This document shows, piece by piece, positions 20,371 through 28,802 of a DNA stretch of 64,000 nucleotides. A program made the translations under genes and the position numbers. The notes under the pieces were generated by a model that made no database searches, was not told the origin of the DNA, and worked only from the letters and a program-made list of their open reading frames with translations. This DNA is from CAWDXG01 sp963822115. Lineage in GTDB: Bacteria; Myxococcota_A; Polyangia; Polyangiales; Polyangiaceae. The stretch's first letter is position 1, and each line of letters opens with the position of its first letter. The stretch lies in assembly GCA_963822115.1 (NCBI GenBank), contig CAWGGM010000003.1, forward strand, positions 116,330 to 180,329, in the 5' to 3' direction.

Positions 20371-21902
20371 CAGCGCCCCAGCCTTTCGCGACGCAGCGCC
20401 AGCGCGCGGCGCAGCTCCACGCGATCGTCGAAACGACGCGTCACGTCGCCGAGGATCTGGTACGGCTCGTGCCCCTTGCCCGCGACGAGCACCACGTCAC
20501 CTGGCTCGGCCAGCGTCACGGCACGCTGGATAGCGGCGGCGCGATCGAGGATCGTCTCGAAGGGAACCTTGTGCGGCGAGAGTCCCGGCTCGATCGCTTT
20601 CGCGATCGCCTCGGGCTGCTCCGAGCGGGGATTGTCGTTGCTGATGATCGCGTAGTCTGCACCGCGACCGACCGCGTCGCCCATCAGCGGGCGCTTGTCC
20701 GGATCGCGGTCGCCGCCGCAGCCGAAAACACAGATCACGCGGCCCTGACCCAGACCCCGCACTGCGGCAAGAGCGCGCGACAGCGCGTCCGGCGTGTGGG
20801 CGTAGTCGACCAGCGCGACGATGTCGTCCACCGGCACGTCGCAGCGCTCCAGTCGTCCGGGAACCGCGGGACACAACGACAGCGCCTCGGCCGCCCGCTC
20901 GATGGGCAGTCCGAGCGCCTCGACGATGCCGAGCGTGAGCAGCACGTTGTCGAGGTTGTGCTCGCCGACAAGCCGGCTGGCGATGCTCACCTCGCCCGAC
21001 GGCACCCGCACCCGTCCGTGCAGGCCACGCGCGTCGAGCACCACGTCGAGCGGATGCACGTCCGCTGCCTGCCCGCGTCCGACGCGGATCACGCGCCCTT
21101 TGGCTAGCCCGGCAAAGCGCGCGCCCGTGGCGTCGTCCACGTTCAGCACCGAGACATCCGGCGACAGATCCGTGAAGAGCCGGAGCTTGGCCGCCGCGTA
21201 GCTCTCCATCGAGTCGTGGTAGTCGAGATGGTCCTGCGTGAGGTTGGTGAACGCCGCCACGCCGAAGTGCACCGCGTCCACCCGCGCCTGCGACAGCGCG
21301 TGGCTCGAGGCCTCCATCACCAGATGCGTGCCGCCGCGCGAAAGCACCCGCGCTGCCAGCCGCGAGATGTCGTCGGCCTCGGGCGTCGTCAGCGCCGACT
21401 CCGAGCGGTCGCTGTCGAAATCGTAACCCAGCGTACCGAGCCGCGCTGGGCGCGCCCCGGCACCGGCGAGCACATGCTGGACCAGCCAGGCCGTGGTGGT
21501 CTTGCCATTGGTGCCCGTCAGCCCCACCACCGACAGCTGGCGGGTCGGGTGACCGTGCACGGCCTCCGCAGCGAGCGCCAGCGCCAGCCTCACGTCATCG
21601 ACCTCGATCGCCGGGACATCGAAGCGTCCCGGCACGCCGTGCTCCACGATGACCGCCGCCGCGCCACGCGCAATCGCGTCCTCGACGAACGACAGCCCGC
21701 TCGCGCGCCCGCCACGCCGCGCCACGAACAAGTCGCCCGCGCGCACCTGCCGCGAGTCGTGCCGTACATCACGGACCACCACGTCCGGGTCACCGACAAG
21801 CCGCGCGCCGACGCGATCGAGCTCGCGCGACAGCTCACCGACAGCGATGCCGGAGCGCAAGCTCTGCACGTCGAGACCCTTGGTCGGCACGGGCATGTTC
21901 AT
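20370..21902 (-). CDS. murE: UDP-N-acetylmuramoyl-tripeptide synthetase MurE (meso-diaminopimelate type)
   Basis: This 510-residue ligase adds the third stem-peptide residue. The ATP loop GTNGKTTT is at 130-137, and the C-domain holds DNPR within ISNDNPRSEQ, the motif that selects meso-diaminopimelate rather than lysine, so the peptidoglycan is predicted to be of the mDAP type. ATG 21902 overlaps the ftsI stop by 4 nt (ATGA); a second in-frame ATG follows two codons later. Confidence 0.97.
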   Translation of the reverse strand: MNMPVPTKGLDVQSLRSGIAVGELSRELDRVGARLVGDPDVVVRDVRHDSRQVRAGDLFVARRGGRASGLSFVEDAIARGAAAVIVEHGVPGRFDVPAIEVDDVRLALALAAEAVHGHPTRQLSVVGLTGTNGKTTTAWLVQHVLAGAGARPARLGTLGYDFDSDRSESALTTPEADDISRLAARVLSRGGTHLVMEASSHALSQARVDAVHFGVAAFTNLTQDHLDYHDSMESYAAAKLRLFTDLSPDVSVLNVDDATGARFAGLAKGRVIRVGRGQAADVHPLDVVLDARGLHGRVRVPSGEVSIASRLVGEHNLDNVLLTLGIVEALGLPIERAAEALSLCPAVPGRLERCDVPVDDIVALVDYAHTPDALSRALAAVRGLGQGRVICVFGCGGDRDPDKRPLMGDAVGRGADYAIISNDNPRSEQPEAIAKAIEPGLSPHKVPFETILDRAAAIQRAVTLAEPGDVVLVAGKGHEPYQILGDVTRRFDDRVELRRALALRRERLGR

Positions 21903-23983
21903 GTCGCAGGCTCGAAGACCAGAAGCAGGTTGTCGCCCTTCTTCAACACTCCACCGGGCGACGGACGCTGCCGCGCCAGAAGCCCGGTACCTTTGACTTC
22001 CGGATGCACGCCGAGCTCGATGGCGTGGCGCACCGCTTCGCGCACGGGCCAGCCGGTCATGTCCGGCAGCCGCACCGAGCCCTGCGGCACCGGGCCGTCA
22101 TCCTTCTTCACCTCCTGCACCGGCGGCGTCATCCCCTCCTTTTGGCGCAGCATCGCGATGGTCGCGTTCGCCGGGTCCGCCTCGTGGGCGAGCTTCTTCA
22201 TGTCCACGGGCTTGGTGCCGCGCGGCGTAAGGCCCATGTACTTCAGCGCCATCTCGCCAACCTGGCGGAACACCGGCGCTGCCACCGCGCCGCCGGCGTG
22301 CTCCACCATCGGCTCGTCCACCATCACCGCAATCGTCACCACCGGGTGATCGGCAGGCACGAAGCCGACGAACGACGCCACGTACTTGTCGAGCGAGTAG
22401 CGCCCCGTCGCCGGATCCGTCTTCTGCGCGGTCGCGGTCTTGCCCGCTACCTTGTAGCCGGGAATCGCCGCGGCGGTGCCCGTGCCCTCGCCCTCGGTGA
22501 CGCTCACCATCATCTCCGCCATCACGTGCGCTACCCGCTCGGAGATCACGCGCCGCCTGACGACCGGCGCGGCCTCGCGCACCACTTCGCCGTCGGCCGT
22601 CGTCACCTTCTTCACGAGGATCGGCTGCATCAGCTTGCCGCCGTTGGCGATCGCCGACGCGCCCATCGCAAGCTGCAGATTGGTGACGCTGATGCCCTGC
22701 CCGAACGACGCGGCCGCCGTCTCGACCTGAACCCAGGGCCGCCCGCGGGGACGCAGCGTACCGGACGACTCGCCGGGCAGCGGAATGCCCGTTTCCTCGC
22801 CGAAGCCGAAACGACGCAGGCCCTCGTAGAGCTTGTCGCCGCCCATGGCGAGCCCGATCTTCGCGGCACAGATGTTCGACGACACCTGCAGGATCTGCGA
22901 CGGCGTCAGCCAGCCGGAGCGGTGCGTGTCGCGGATGACGATGTTGTCGAGCGGCATCCTGCCGTTTTCGCAGAACAGCTTCTGCGTGGGCGTGATCACG
23001 CCGTGCGTCAGCCCGAGCGAGAGCGTGAACATCTTCATCACGGAGCCCGGCTCGAACACGTCCGTCACGCTGCGGTCGCGTCGCTGGCGCGGCTGGCTCT
23101 CGGTGTAGTCGTTCGGGTTGTAGTGCGGCCAACTCGCCATCGCGAGGATCTCGCCGGTCTGGGGCTTGACCACGATGACCGATCCGCCGTCCGCCTCGAA
23201 CGTGCGCACCGCGTCGCCCAGCGCGCGCTCGGCCACGTACTCGATGCCCTGGTCGATGGTCAGCTCGACGTTGTGACCCGCCAGCGCCTGGTCGTTACGC
23301 ATCCCCCCGGAAAAGAGCAGCCGCCCGGCGCGATCACGCAATCCCTTGAGCTGCTCGACGTTGCCCTTGAGCTCGCGGTTCATCGCCAGCTCGAAGCCGT
23401 CCTTGCCCTCGCCGTCCGGCGCGACGAACCCGAGCACGGTGCTGGCCAGCTCGCGGCGCGGGTAGTAGCGATGCCCCTCGCCCTCCACGACCAGACCGCG
23501 GATGCGTCGCTGTCCGTTCTTCGGCCTGGCCAGCTCGCGGATGCGCTCCGCTTCCTCGGCGCTGATGCGCCGCTTGAGCCAGGTGAAGCGCCGCTTCCTC
23601 AGGATCTTGCGCTCCACCAGCGCGGGGTCGAGCCCCAGCGCCCGCGCGATGCGGTTGGCCGCGTCGCGTGCAACGTACGGCACCTCGGCCGGCGGCACTC
23701 CGCGAAGCAGCTCCACCGAGTCCATGCTCACGCTCGGAACATCGACGCTCACCGCCAGAGCGCTGCCATTGCGGTCGTAGATGGTGCCGCGCTTCGGCGC
23801 CACGTGCAGGCGCCGCTGTCGCTGCATCTCGGCCAATTCGCGCCAGGCTCGACCGTCCTTCACCATCAGGTCGAAGCCCGCCGAAACAACCAGCCCGAGC
23901 CCCAGCGCAAGCAGTCCGCACAGGATCCCCATCCGCATGCGGATCCAGCGGCCGCGCGGCGTACCCAGGCTGCTCTCGTTCAC
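21899..23983 (-). CDS. ftsI: septal peptidoglycan transpeptidase FtsI (PBP3) with PASTA domain
   Basis: This 694-residue class B penicillin-binding protein cross-links septal peptidoglycan. It has one N-terminal transmembrane helix (about 17-38), a dimerisation domain starting RGTIYDRNG, and the transpeptidase motifs SVMK (314-317), SSN (368-370) and KTAT (515-518). The third motif normally reads KTG(T), so Ala517 is unusual. A PASTA-like domain occupies about residues 637-691, as in sporulation-type or deltaproteobacterial FtsI. GTG 23983 overlaps ftsL. Confidence 0.95.
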   Translation of the reverse strand: MNESSLGTPRGRWIRMRMGILCGLLALGLGLVVSAGFDLMVKDGRAWRELAEMQRQRRLHVAPKRGTIYDRNGSALAVSVDVPSVSMDSVELLRGVPPAEVPYVARDAANRIARALGLDPALVERKILRKRRFTWLKRRISAEEAERIRELARPKNGQRRIRGLVVEGEGHRYYPRRELASTVLGFVAPDGEGKDGFELAMNRELKGNVEQLKGLRDRAGRLLFSGGMRNDQALAGHNVELTIDQGIEYVAERALGDAVRTFEADGGSVIVVKPQTGEILAMASWPHYNPNDYTESQPRQRRDRSVTDVFEPGSVMKMFTLSLGLTHGVITPTQKLFCENGRMPLDNIVIRDTHRSGWLTPSQILQVSSNICAAKIGLAMGGDKLYEGLRRFGFGEETGIPLPGESSGTLRPRGRPWVQVETAAASFGQGISVTNLQLAMGASAIANGGKLMQPILVKKVTTADGEVVREAAPVVRRRVISERVAHVMAEMMVSVTEGEGTGTAAAIPGYKVAGKTATAQKTDPATGRYSLDKYVASFVGFVPADHPVVTIAVMVDEPMVEHAGGAVAAPVFRQVGEMALKYMGLTPRGTKPVDMKKLAHEADPANATIAMLRQKEGMTPPVQEVKKDDGPVPQGSVRLPDMTGWPVREAVRHAIELGVHPEVKGTGLLARQRPSPGGVLKKGDNLLLVFEPAT

Positions 23984-24303
23984 CGCACCCCTCCGCTGGC
24001 CTGGCCCTTTTCGTCGACCGTCGGCTCCTTGCCTGCCGACAGGATGCGATCGGGCGTGGGCTCCTTCATGCCGAGCAGGGTGCGGGCGACGAGCTCGACA
24101 CGTTCAGGCGTCTTGTGGCTGGCGAGCTCCAGCTCCATCACGCGCTTGACCTCGCGCAGCCGCGCCACCTTCGCGTGCGACCTGCCTAGCTCGTAGCCGA
24201 GCTGCACCGAGCGCACGCGCAGCCCCAGGTACAGCACGAAAGCTGCCGTGGCAGCGAGCACCGCCAGCGTCCAGAGCACCAGAAACGAACGGGATTCGTT
24301 CAT
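23980..24303 (-). CDS. ftsL: cell division protein FtsL
   Basis: This 107-residue bitopic protein has one transmembrane helix (about 7-30) followed by a heptad-rich coiled coil (LGYELGRSHAKVARLREVKR) and a charged tail. Size, topology and place between rsmH and ftsI identify FtsL, which recruits and activates FtsI/FtsW together with FtsQ. Sequence is poorly conserved in this family, so the call leans on context. It overlaps both neighbours by 4 nt. Confidence 0.9.
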   Translation of the reverse strand: MNESRSFLVLWTLAVLAATAAFVLYLGLRVRSVQLGYELGRSHAKVARLREVKRVMELELASHKTPERVELVARTLLGMKEPTPDRILSAGKEPTVDEKGQASGGVR

Positions 24304-25226
24304 GCCGCGCTCTCCTCGTCGTTCAGCCGCGCTGCACGCAGCTTGGCGCTGCGTGCGCGCGGGTTGTTCGCGCGCTCGTCGTCGGAGGCGGTGAGCGGCT
24401 TCTTGCTCAACCGTTGCCAGCGAGCCCGGTCGACAAACGCCCGCTTGACCATGCGGTCTTCCAGCGAGTGGAAGCTGATGAACACCGCCACGCCTCCGGG
24501 GCGAAGCACGCGCGGCGCGGTCTCCAGCAGACGCGCGAGCTGATCGAGCTCGCCGTTGACCGCGATGCGCAACGCCTGGAACGTGCGCGTCGCCGGATCG
24601 ATCCCTCCGACGCGCCGTGGACCGACCGCACGTACCACGGCGCGCCGGAGGTCCAGCGTCGTCTCGAGCTCGCCGGCGGCCAGCGCCTGCTTGATGCAGC
24701 GAGCCACACGCCGCGAGCGGCGTTCCTCACCCAGCTGGTAGATGACATCCGCCAGCTCGTCCTGCGACAGCCGCTCGATCAGCTCGTGCGCCGTCTCGCC
24801 CTGCGTCGGGTCCATGCGCATGTCGAGCGGACCTTCCACGCGGAAACTCATGCCGCGGCCCGCATCGCTCAGCTGGTGCGAGCTGATGCCGAGGTCCGCG
24901 ATCAGCCCGTCCACCTTGGCGACGCCCGCGTCGCGCAGCCAGTCTTCCACCTCGTCGAAGCTGGCGCGCGCGACGCGCGCGCGAAGACCGAACTTCTGCA
25001 AGCGCTCGCGCGCGGCATCGAGCGCCGCCGGGTCGCGATCGAACGCGATCACACGCGCGCCGCTCTCCGCCTCGAGGATCGCCGCGGAATGTCCGCCGCC
25101 ACCCGCGGTCAGGTCCAGGTACACGCCACCGTCGTGCGGCGCGAGCGCCTGCACGACTTCGCCCGGCATCACCGTGGTGTGCTCGAAGCTCGGCGGAGGT
25201 TCGATGATCTCGGCAGCCACGATCAT
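24300..25226 (-). CDS. rsmH: 16S rRNA (cytosine-1402-N4)-methyltransferase RsmH
   Basis: This 308-residue class I methyltransferase (formerly MraW) modifies C1402 of 16S rRNA. It has HTTVMPGEVVQAL at the N-terminus, the SAM-binding DLTAGGGGHS, ADLGISSHQLSDAGRGMSFR, and the C-terminal ISFHSLEDRMVKRAF. It overlaps mraZ and ftsL by 4 nt each. Confidence 0.98.
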   Translation of the reverse strand: MIVAAEIIEPPPSFEHTTVMPGEVVQALAPHDGGVYLDLTAGGGGHSAAILEAESGARVIAFDRDPAALDAARERLQKFGLRARVARASFDEVEDWLRDAGVAKVDGLIADLGISSHQLSDAGRGMSFRVEGPLDMRMDPTQGETAHELIERLSQDELADVIYQLGEERRSRRVARCIKQALAAGELETTLDLRRAVVRAVGPRRVGGIDPATRTFQALRIAVNGELDQLARLLETAPRVLRPGGVAVFISFHSLEDRMVKRAFVDRARWQRLSKKPLTASDDERANNPRARSAKLRAARLNDEESAA

Positions 25227-25672
25227 ATCCGTATCTGCTCCATGACGGCCTGCTTGAACGCTTCCTGTTCATCAGGCGACATCGCGAGCGCAGCGTCCCA
25301 ACGCTCCTTCGACCACAGCTCGATGTTGCGTCCCATCCCCGCCCACAGGGCGTCCTTGCCGAGCGTCGCCTTTTCCCTGAGGTGCGGCGGCACCAGCACG
25401 CGCCCCGAACGATCGAGCTCGCACTCGATCGCTGCCGACACGTACAGCCGCCGGAAGCGCACGATGTTCGGATCGAGACGCGGCAGCTCCGACATCTTGC
25501 CTTCGAACTCCTCCCACGCACGGATCGGGTAGACGTGCAGACAGGGATCGAACGGCGCGGGCGTGATGATGAAACGCGAGTCGCCGTCCGCCACGAGCGC
25601 GTCACGGAAACGCGCCGGAAGGCTGACGCGCCCTTTGGCGTCGATGCTGTGGACGAACTGCCCGCGGAACAT
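25223..25672 (-). CDS. mraZ: transcriptional regulator MraZ
   Basis: This 149-residue double-AbrB-fold protein starts MFRGQFVHSIDAKGRVSLP, and the second SpoVT/AbrB-like half has CELDRSGRVLVPPHLR. MraZ represses or modulates its own dcw promoter by binding repeated GTGGG boxes. The ATG at 25672 is used because it starts exactly at the conserved fold; an upstream in-frame GTG lies within the regulatory region. It is the promoter-proximal gene of the cluster. Confidence 0.97.
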   Translation of the reverse strand: MFRGQFVHSIDAKGRVSLPARFRDALVADGDSRFIITPAPFDPCLHVYPIRAWEEFEGKMSELPRLDPNIVRFRRLYVSAAIECELDRSGRVLVPPHLREKATLGKDALWAGMGRNIELWSKERWDAALAMSPDEQEAFKQAVMEQIRI

Positions 25673-25700
25673 GCCTGACCCGACCACCAGATGGGAAGGT

Positions 25701-25730
25701 GCGACACTCTGCCCCACTTTCTCCCACTGG
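25701..25730 (-). promoter_or_regulatory. MraZ-binding repeats upstream of mraZ
   Basis: On the minus strand three boxes lie in exact 10-bp register: AGTGGGAGAA, AGTGGGGCAG and a degenerate AGTGTCGCAC, ending about 30 bp before the mraZ ATG. Known MraZ operators are GTGGG-type direct repeats with 10-bp spacing, so this is very probably the autoregulatory site of the dcw cluster. Confidence 0.8.
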
Positions 25731-25738
25731 ACTGGCCG

Positions 25739-25768
25739 ACGCTAAGGGCGTCCAGGGTGTGCTGTCAA
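25739..25768 (-). promoter_or_regulatory. candidate sigma70-type promoter of the dcw cluster
   Basis: On the minus strand a consensus -35 TTGACA (25763-25768) is followed after 18 bp by TAGCGT (25739-25744), a weak -10. The predicted transcription start would fall near 25732, immediately upstream of the GTGGG boxes, the expected arrangement for MraZ control. The -10 match is poor, so the exact promoter is uncertain. Confidence 0.5.
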
Positions 25769-25962
25769 CAAGTCGGCAAACGCATTCCCTCTTTATTTCC
25801 GGGCGGTTGGAAGCCTTCATCCACCCACATGCTCACTCGTTCAGGTACTTGGCCCGGGGTCCGGCGGCGCGAGCCAGCTTCTGGTTCTCCTTCCAGGGGG
25901 CACCCCCCCGGGTCCCGGAGCAGGCCCACCCCATCCGACCCCGCAGCCCAAAGACCGTAACC

Positions 25963-25998
25963 GTGTCAAAATGCCACGAATTTGTGGCATTTTGACAC
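25963..25998. promoter_or_regulatory. perfect 15-bp-arm palindrome in the intergenic region
   Basis: GTGTCAAAATGCCAC (25963-25977), a 6-nt spacer GAATTT and the exact complement GTGGCATTTTGACAC (25984-25998) form a palindrome that includes its spacer ends. It lies in the roughly 535 bp gap between mraZ and the B12-binding gene. No T-run follows on either strand and the core is AT-rich compared with its surroundings, so an operator for a dimeric regulator is more likely than a terminator. The rest of this gap shows no supported gene. Confidence 0.65.
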
Positions 25999-26207
25999 AC
26001 ACACCTAGCGCTCGGTCGGCAGCCGGAACACGCCCACGAACAGGCCCACGGCAACCAGCGACGGAAGCAGAGCGATCAGCGTCGACATGACCGGGGGCAT
26101 CGCAAGCGCCGTGCCCCCCGGCGATCCAGCTGGAAACAGCTGGATCGTGCCGCGATGGAGTGTCCGGCGGACCGCAGTCCGTGTCCGCTCTCCCACGCGC
26201 CGCGCGG

Positions 26208-26612
26208 CTAGCGCGGCTTCACGTTCTCGCGCACCCAGTCGACGATGTCGGCCAGAGACGAGCCGGGCTTGAACACCTTCTTCACGCCGGCCGCCTCGAG
26301 CGCCTGCACGTCCTCTTCAGGCACGATGCCGCCGCCGAAGACCGCGATGTCGCTGGCCTGGCGCTGCTCCAGCTCCTTGATGACAGCGGGGAAGAGCGTG
26401 TTGTGCGCGCCGCTCATGATCGACAGACCGACGGCGTCGACGTCCTCCTGCACGGCAGCGCTGGCGATCATCGCCGGCGTCTGGTGCAGGCCGGTGTAGA
26501 CGACCTCGAAGCCCGCGTCGCGCAGCGCACGCGCCACCACCTTCGCGCCGCGGTCGTGGCCGTCGAGGCCCGGCTTGGCCACCAGGATGCGCACCTTCTG
26601 CTCGCCGCTCAT
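26208..26612 (-). CDS. methylmalonyl-CoA mutase-type B12-binding subunit
   Basis: This 134-residue protein is a stand-alone cobalamin-binding domain. The DxHxxG motif is Asp17-His19-Gly22 in KPGLDGHDRGAK; HQTPAMIASAAVQEDVDAVGLS and FGGGIVPEED form the other corrin-contact loops. Proteins of this size are small subunits of methylmalonyl-, ethylmalonyl- or isobutyryl-CoA-type mutases. No large subunit lies in the window, so the substrate is unknown. ATG 26612. Confidence 0.93.
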   Translation of the reverse strand: MSGEQKVRILVAKPGLDGHDRGAKVVARALRDAGFEVVYTGLHQTPAMIASAAVQEDVDAVGLSIMSGAHNTLFPAVIKELEQRQASDIAVFGGGIVPEEDVQALEAAGVKKVFKPGSSLADIVDWVRENVKPR

Positions 26613-26667
26613 GGGGGCGGACTATACAGGTCGCGGCGCCCGGAGCATCCGGATTTTCGCGTGCTGC

Positions 26668-27402
26668 TCAGCCGGGCTCGAGGCGCACGACCAGCGCGCC
26701 GAGCACCGCGGTGGCAGCCGTCTCGGTACGCAGCACGAAGTCGCCGAACCGCGCCGGCGCGAAGCCCGCAGCGCGTGCCTGTGCGAGCTCGTCGGGCGAG
26801 AGCCCGCCTTCCGGCCCGATCAGCAGCACCAGCGGCTGCTCCCGTGACCAGCCGCCGAGCGCTCTGCCGAGTGGCGCGCTCGCCTCCGGATCGAGCACGA
26901 TCCGCCGCGCGCTATCCGACCGGCCCAGCGCGTCGCCGAGCGACAGCGGTCCGTCGATATCCGGCAGGTCTCCGCGTCCGCACTGCCGCGCCGACTCGAC
27001 GGCGATGCTACGCCAGCGCTCGCGGCGCGACGCCGCGCGGTCGCCGAGCTCCACGACGCTGCGCTCGGTCTGCACCGCGACCACGCTGCGCGCGCCGAGC
27101 GCCGTTGCGTCGCGCACCACGCGATCGAAGCGGTCGCCCTTGCCGAGCCCCTGCAGCAGCGTGACATCGAAGGCGGGCAGGTTCATCGCGATGCTGGGGC
27201 TGTCCAGCCGGCACCGCGCGGTGCGTCCCTCGAGCGCGACGACCTCGCCGCCCGCCTCCAGCTTCGCGTCCGGATCGAACGCCACGAAGCGATCGCCGGG
27301 CCCCAGCCGGTGCACGCGCAGCAGATAGCGCGACGCCGTTTCGTCGAGCAGGCGCTCGCCGCCGACAAGCTCTGGAACGAAGACGCGGACGATGCGGGCC
27401 AA
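26668..27402 (-). CDS. rsmE: 16S rRNA (uracil-1498-N3)-methyltransferase RsmE
   Basis: This protein of about 244 residues has the RsmE layout: an N-terminal PUA-like RNA-binding domain (RYLLRVHRLGPGDRF) and a C-terminal SPOUT knot domain with LLIGPEGGLSPDEL and the final LRTETAATAVLGAL, the SAM-binding knot. No ATG or GTG is close to the conserved start; the TTG at 27402 (LARIVRVFVPEL) is chosen, so the exact start is uncertain. It is divergent from the gene at 27466. Confidence 0.92.
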   Translation of the reverse strand: MARIVRVFVPELVGGERLLDETASRYLLRVHRLGPGDRFVAFDPDAKLEAGGEVVALEGRTARCRLDSPSIAMNLPAFDVTLLQGLGKGDRFDRVVRDATALGARSVVAVQTERSVVELGDRAASRRERWRSIAVESARQCGRGDLPDIDGPLSLGDALGRSDSARRIVLDPEASAPLGRALGGWSREQPLVLLIGPEGGLSPDELAQARAAGFAPARFGDFVLRTETAATAVLGALVVRLEPG

Positions 27403-27465
27403 CGCCAACGTGATAGCACGCAGCGCGCTGGCCCGGGTGGCGCGTGCTAGATCGCCAGGGCGTCG

Positions 27466-28725
27466 ATGGCAGACAAGAATCGAGGCATGGCGTGGCTCCT
27501 CGCTGCGGCGGCGGCTGCCGGCGTGATGATGGAGATGCAGCATCACCGGCACGCTGGGCCGGCGGCGGCGACGACCAGCTCCGCCCCCGTGGTGCCGGCA
27601 TCGAGCGCCGTGGGAACGGCGGTGCCGCCTCCGCACGCGGCCACCCGCGCGCAGATCGAGACGACGCTGGCGACGCTCGAGCATGGCGTGAAAGCGGGAG
27701 CCAGCGACGCCAAGGCGCCATGGATACTCGCGCAGGGACTGCTCGCGTTCGGTCCGCACTTCGCGGCGGACGACGAGCGGCCGGCAGTAGACGCCATCGC
27801 GAGCTATGCCGAGCGGAAACAGGTCGGCGGCAGGACGCTGTACGCTTTCCCGGAGAAGAAGCACGACAGCCTGGTGGAGCCACAGCCCGGCATGCTGGTC
27901 GAGTCGATGCTCGACGCCGGCGTGCCGCTCGATCGCAAGCTGGTCGCGTCGGACGCGACGGAGGTCACGCTGGGGCGCCTGGTGCGCGACCTGCAATCCA
28001 CGGCGCGCATGCCGGGCAGCGACGCCGACTGGCACCAGGCGCCGTGGACGCTCGGCGCGCTGGCTCTCGACAGCAGGCTGGGCGACAAGGACGCGCACAG
28101 CGGCAACGTGGACCTGGCCAGGTTGTGCGGCAGAGCGCTGTCACGCCTGGAGCAGGACGACCGGGTGCTGACGGAGTTCCATGGGGATCCTACCAGCGCG
28201 TTCGCTGCCGGCTCGTCGCTGCGCAAGGCACGGCTGGACGGAAGCGGCATCTACGGCTACGCGAGCGGCGGGCTGCCCCTGGTGCAGGCGGTGGTCGAGT
28301 GCGTGATGCAGGGCGGCAGCGCGGCCGACAAGCGACGCATGCGACGACAGCTCGGCGTGCTGCTGTTCCGCTACGAGGCGGAACGGCACACCTACGCCGC
28401 GCTGCTTTCGCGACACCCTGAAGCGGCGTTGGGCCTCCGCGTCCACCAGCAGCGATTCTTCGGGTATCTGCTGGAGACGCTGGCCCTGGCGCGCCAGCTC
28501 GGCGCCTACGACCCGCACTCCGGGGGCGGGCAGCGCATCGATCGCGTGATGCTCGACGCGGCGGGAGATCTCGCGACGGTGGTGAAGCAACTCGACAAGA
28601 GCGGCGTGTACGGGCGGCTCGATGCGATCCGCAAGGATCACGAGCGGACCTACCTCGACCTGATCGGCGACGGCTGCCATGCGATCCGCGGACTCCGCCA
28701 GACGCTCGACGTGCTGCCCAAGTAG
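27466..28725 (+). CDS. hypothetical exported protein
   Basis: This 419-residue protein is not recognised. It has a short hydrophobic N-terminal segment (MAWLLAAAAAAGVMM), a His/Ala/Pro-rich linker to about residue 60, and an otherwise helical globular part without cysteine motifs. Stretches such as WILAQGLLAFG and FGYLLETLALARQLG suggest an alpha-helical repeat fold. It is a single gene between rsmE and the convergent metallophosphoesterase. GC-rich codon use matches its neighbours, so it is probably a native, lineage-restricted gene. Confidence 0.65.
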   Translation: MADKNRGMAWLLAAAAAAGVMMEMQHHRHAGPAAATTSSAPVVPASSAVGTAVPPPHAATRAQIETTLATLEHGVKAGASDAKAPWILAQGLLAFGPHFAADDERPAVDAIASYAERKQVGGRTLYAFPEKKHDSLVEPQPGMLVESMLDAGVPLDRKLVASDATEVTLGRLVRDLQSTARMPGSDADWHQAPWTLGALALDSRLGDKDAHSGNVDLARLCGRALSRLEQDDRVLTEFHGDPTSAFAAGSSLRKARLDGSGIYGYASGGLPLVQAVVECVMQGGSAADKRRMRRQLGVLLFRYEAERHTYAALLSRHPEAALGLRVHQQRFFGYLLETLALARQLGAYDPHSGGGQRIDRVMLDAAGDLATVVKQLDKSGVYGRLDAIRKDHERTYLDLIGDGCHAIRGLRQTLDVLPK

Positions 28726-28802
28726 GGGCGCACAGCCCGCCGCGGGTCCAGCCCACCACGGCGACACCGGACATGCCGACCGCCACGCGACGCTGCGCGA
28801 CG

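Noticed and set aside
25963..25998. Intrinsic terminator
   Set aside because: There is no T-run on either strand and the stem is AT-rich.
26005..26088. 27-residue minus-strand membrane peptide MSTLIALLPSLVAVGLFVGV
   Set aside because: It has a transmembrane-like stretch, but no ribosome site and no known small-protein family; too short to support.
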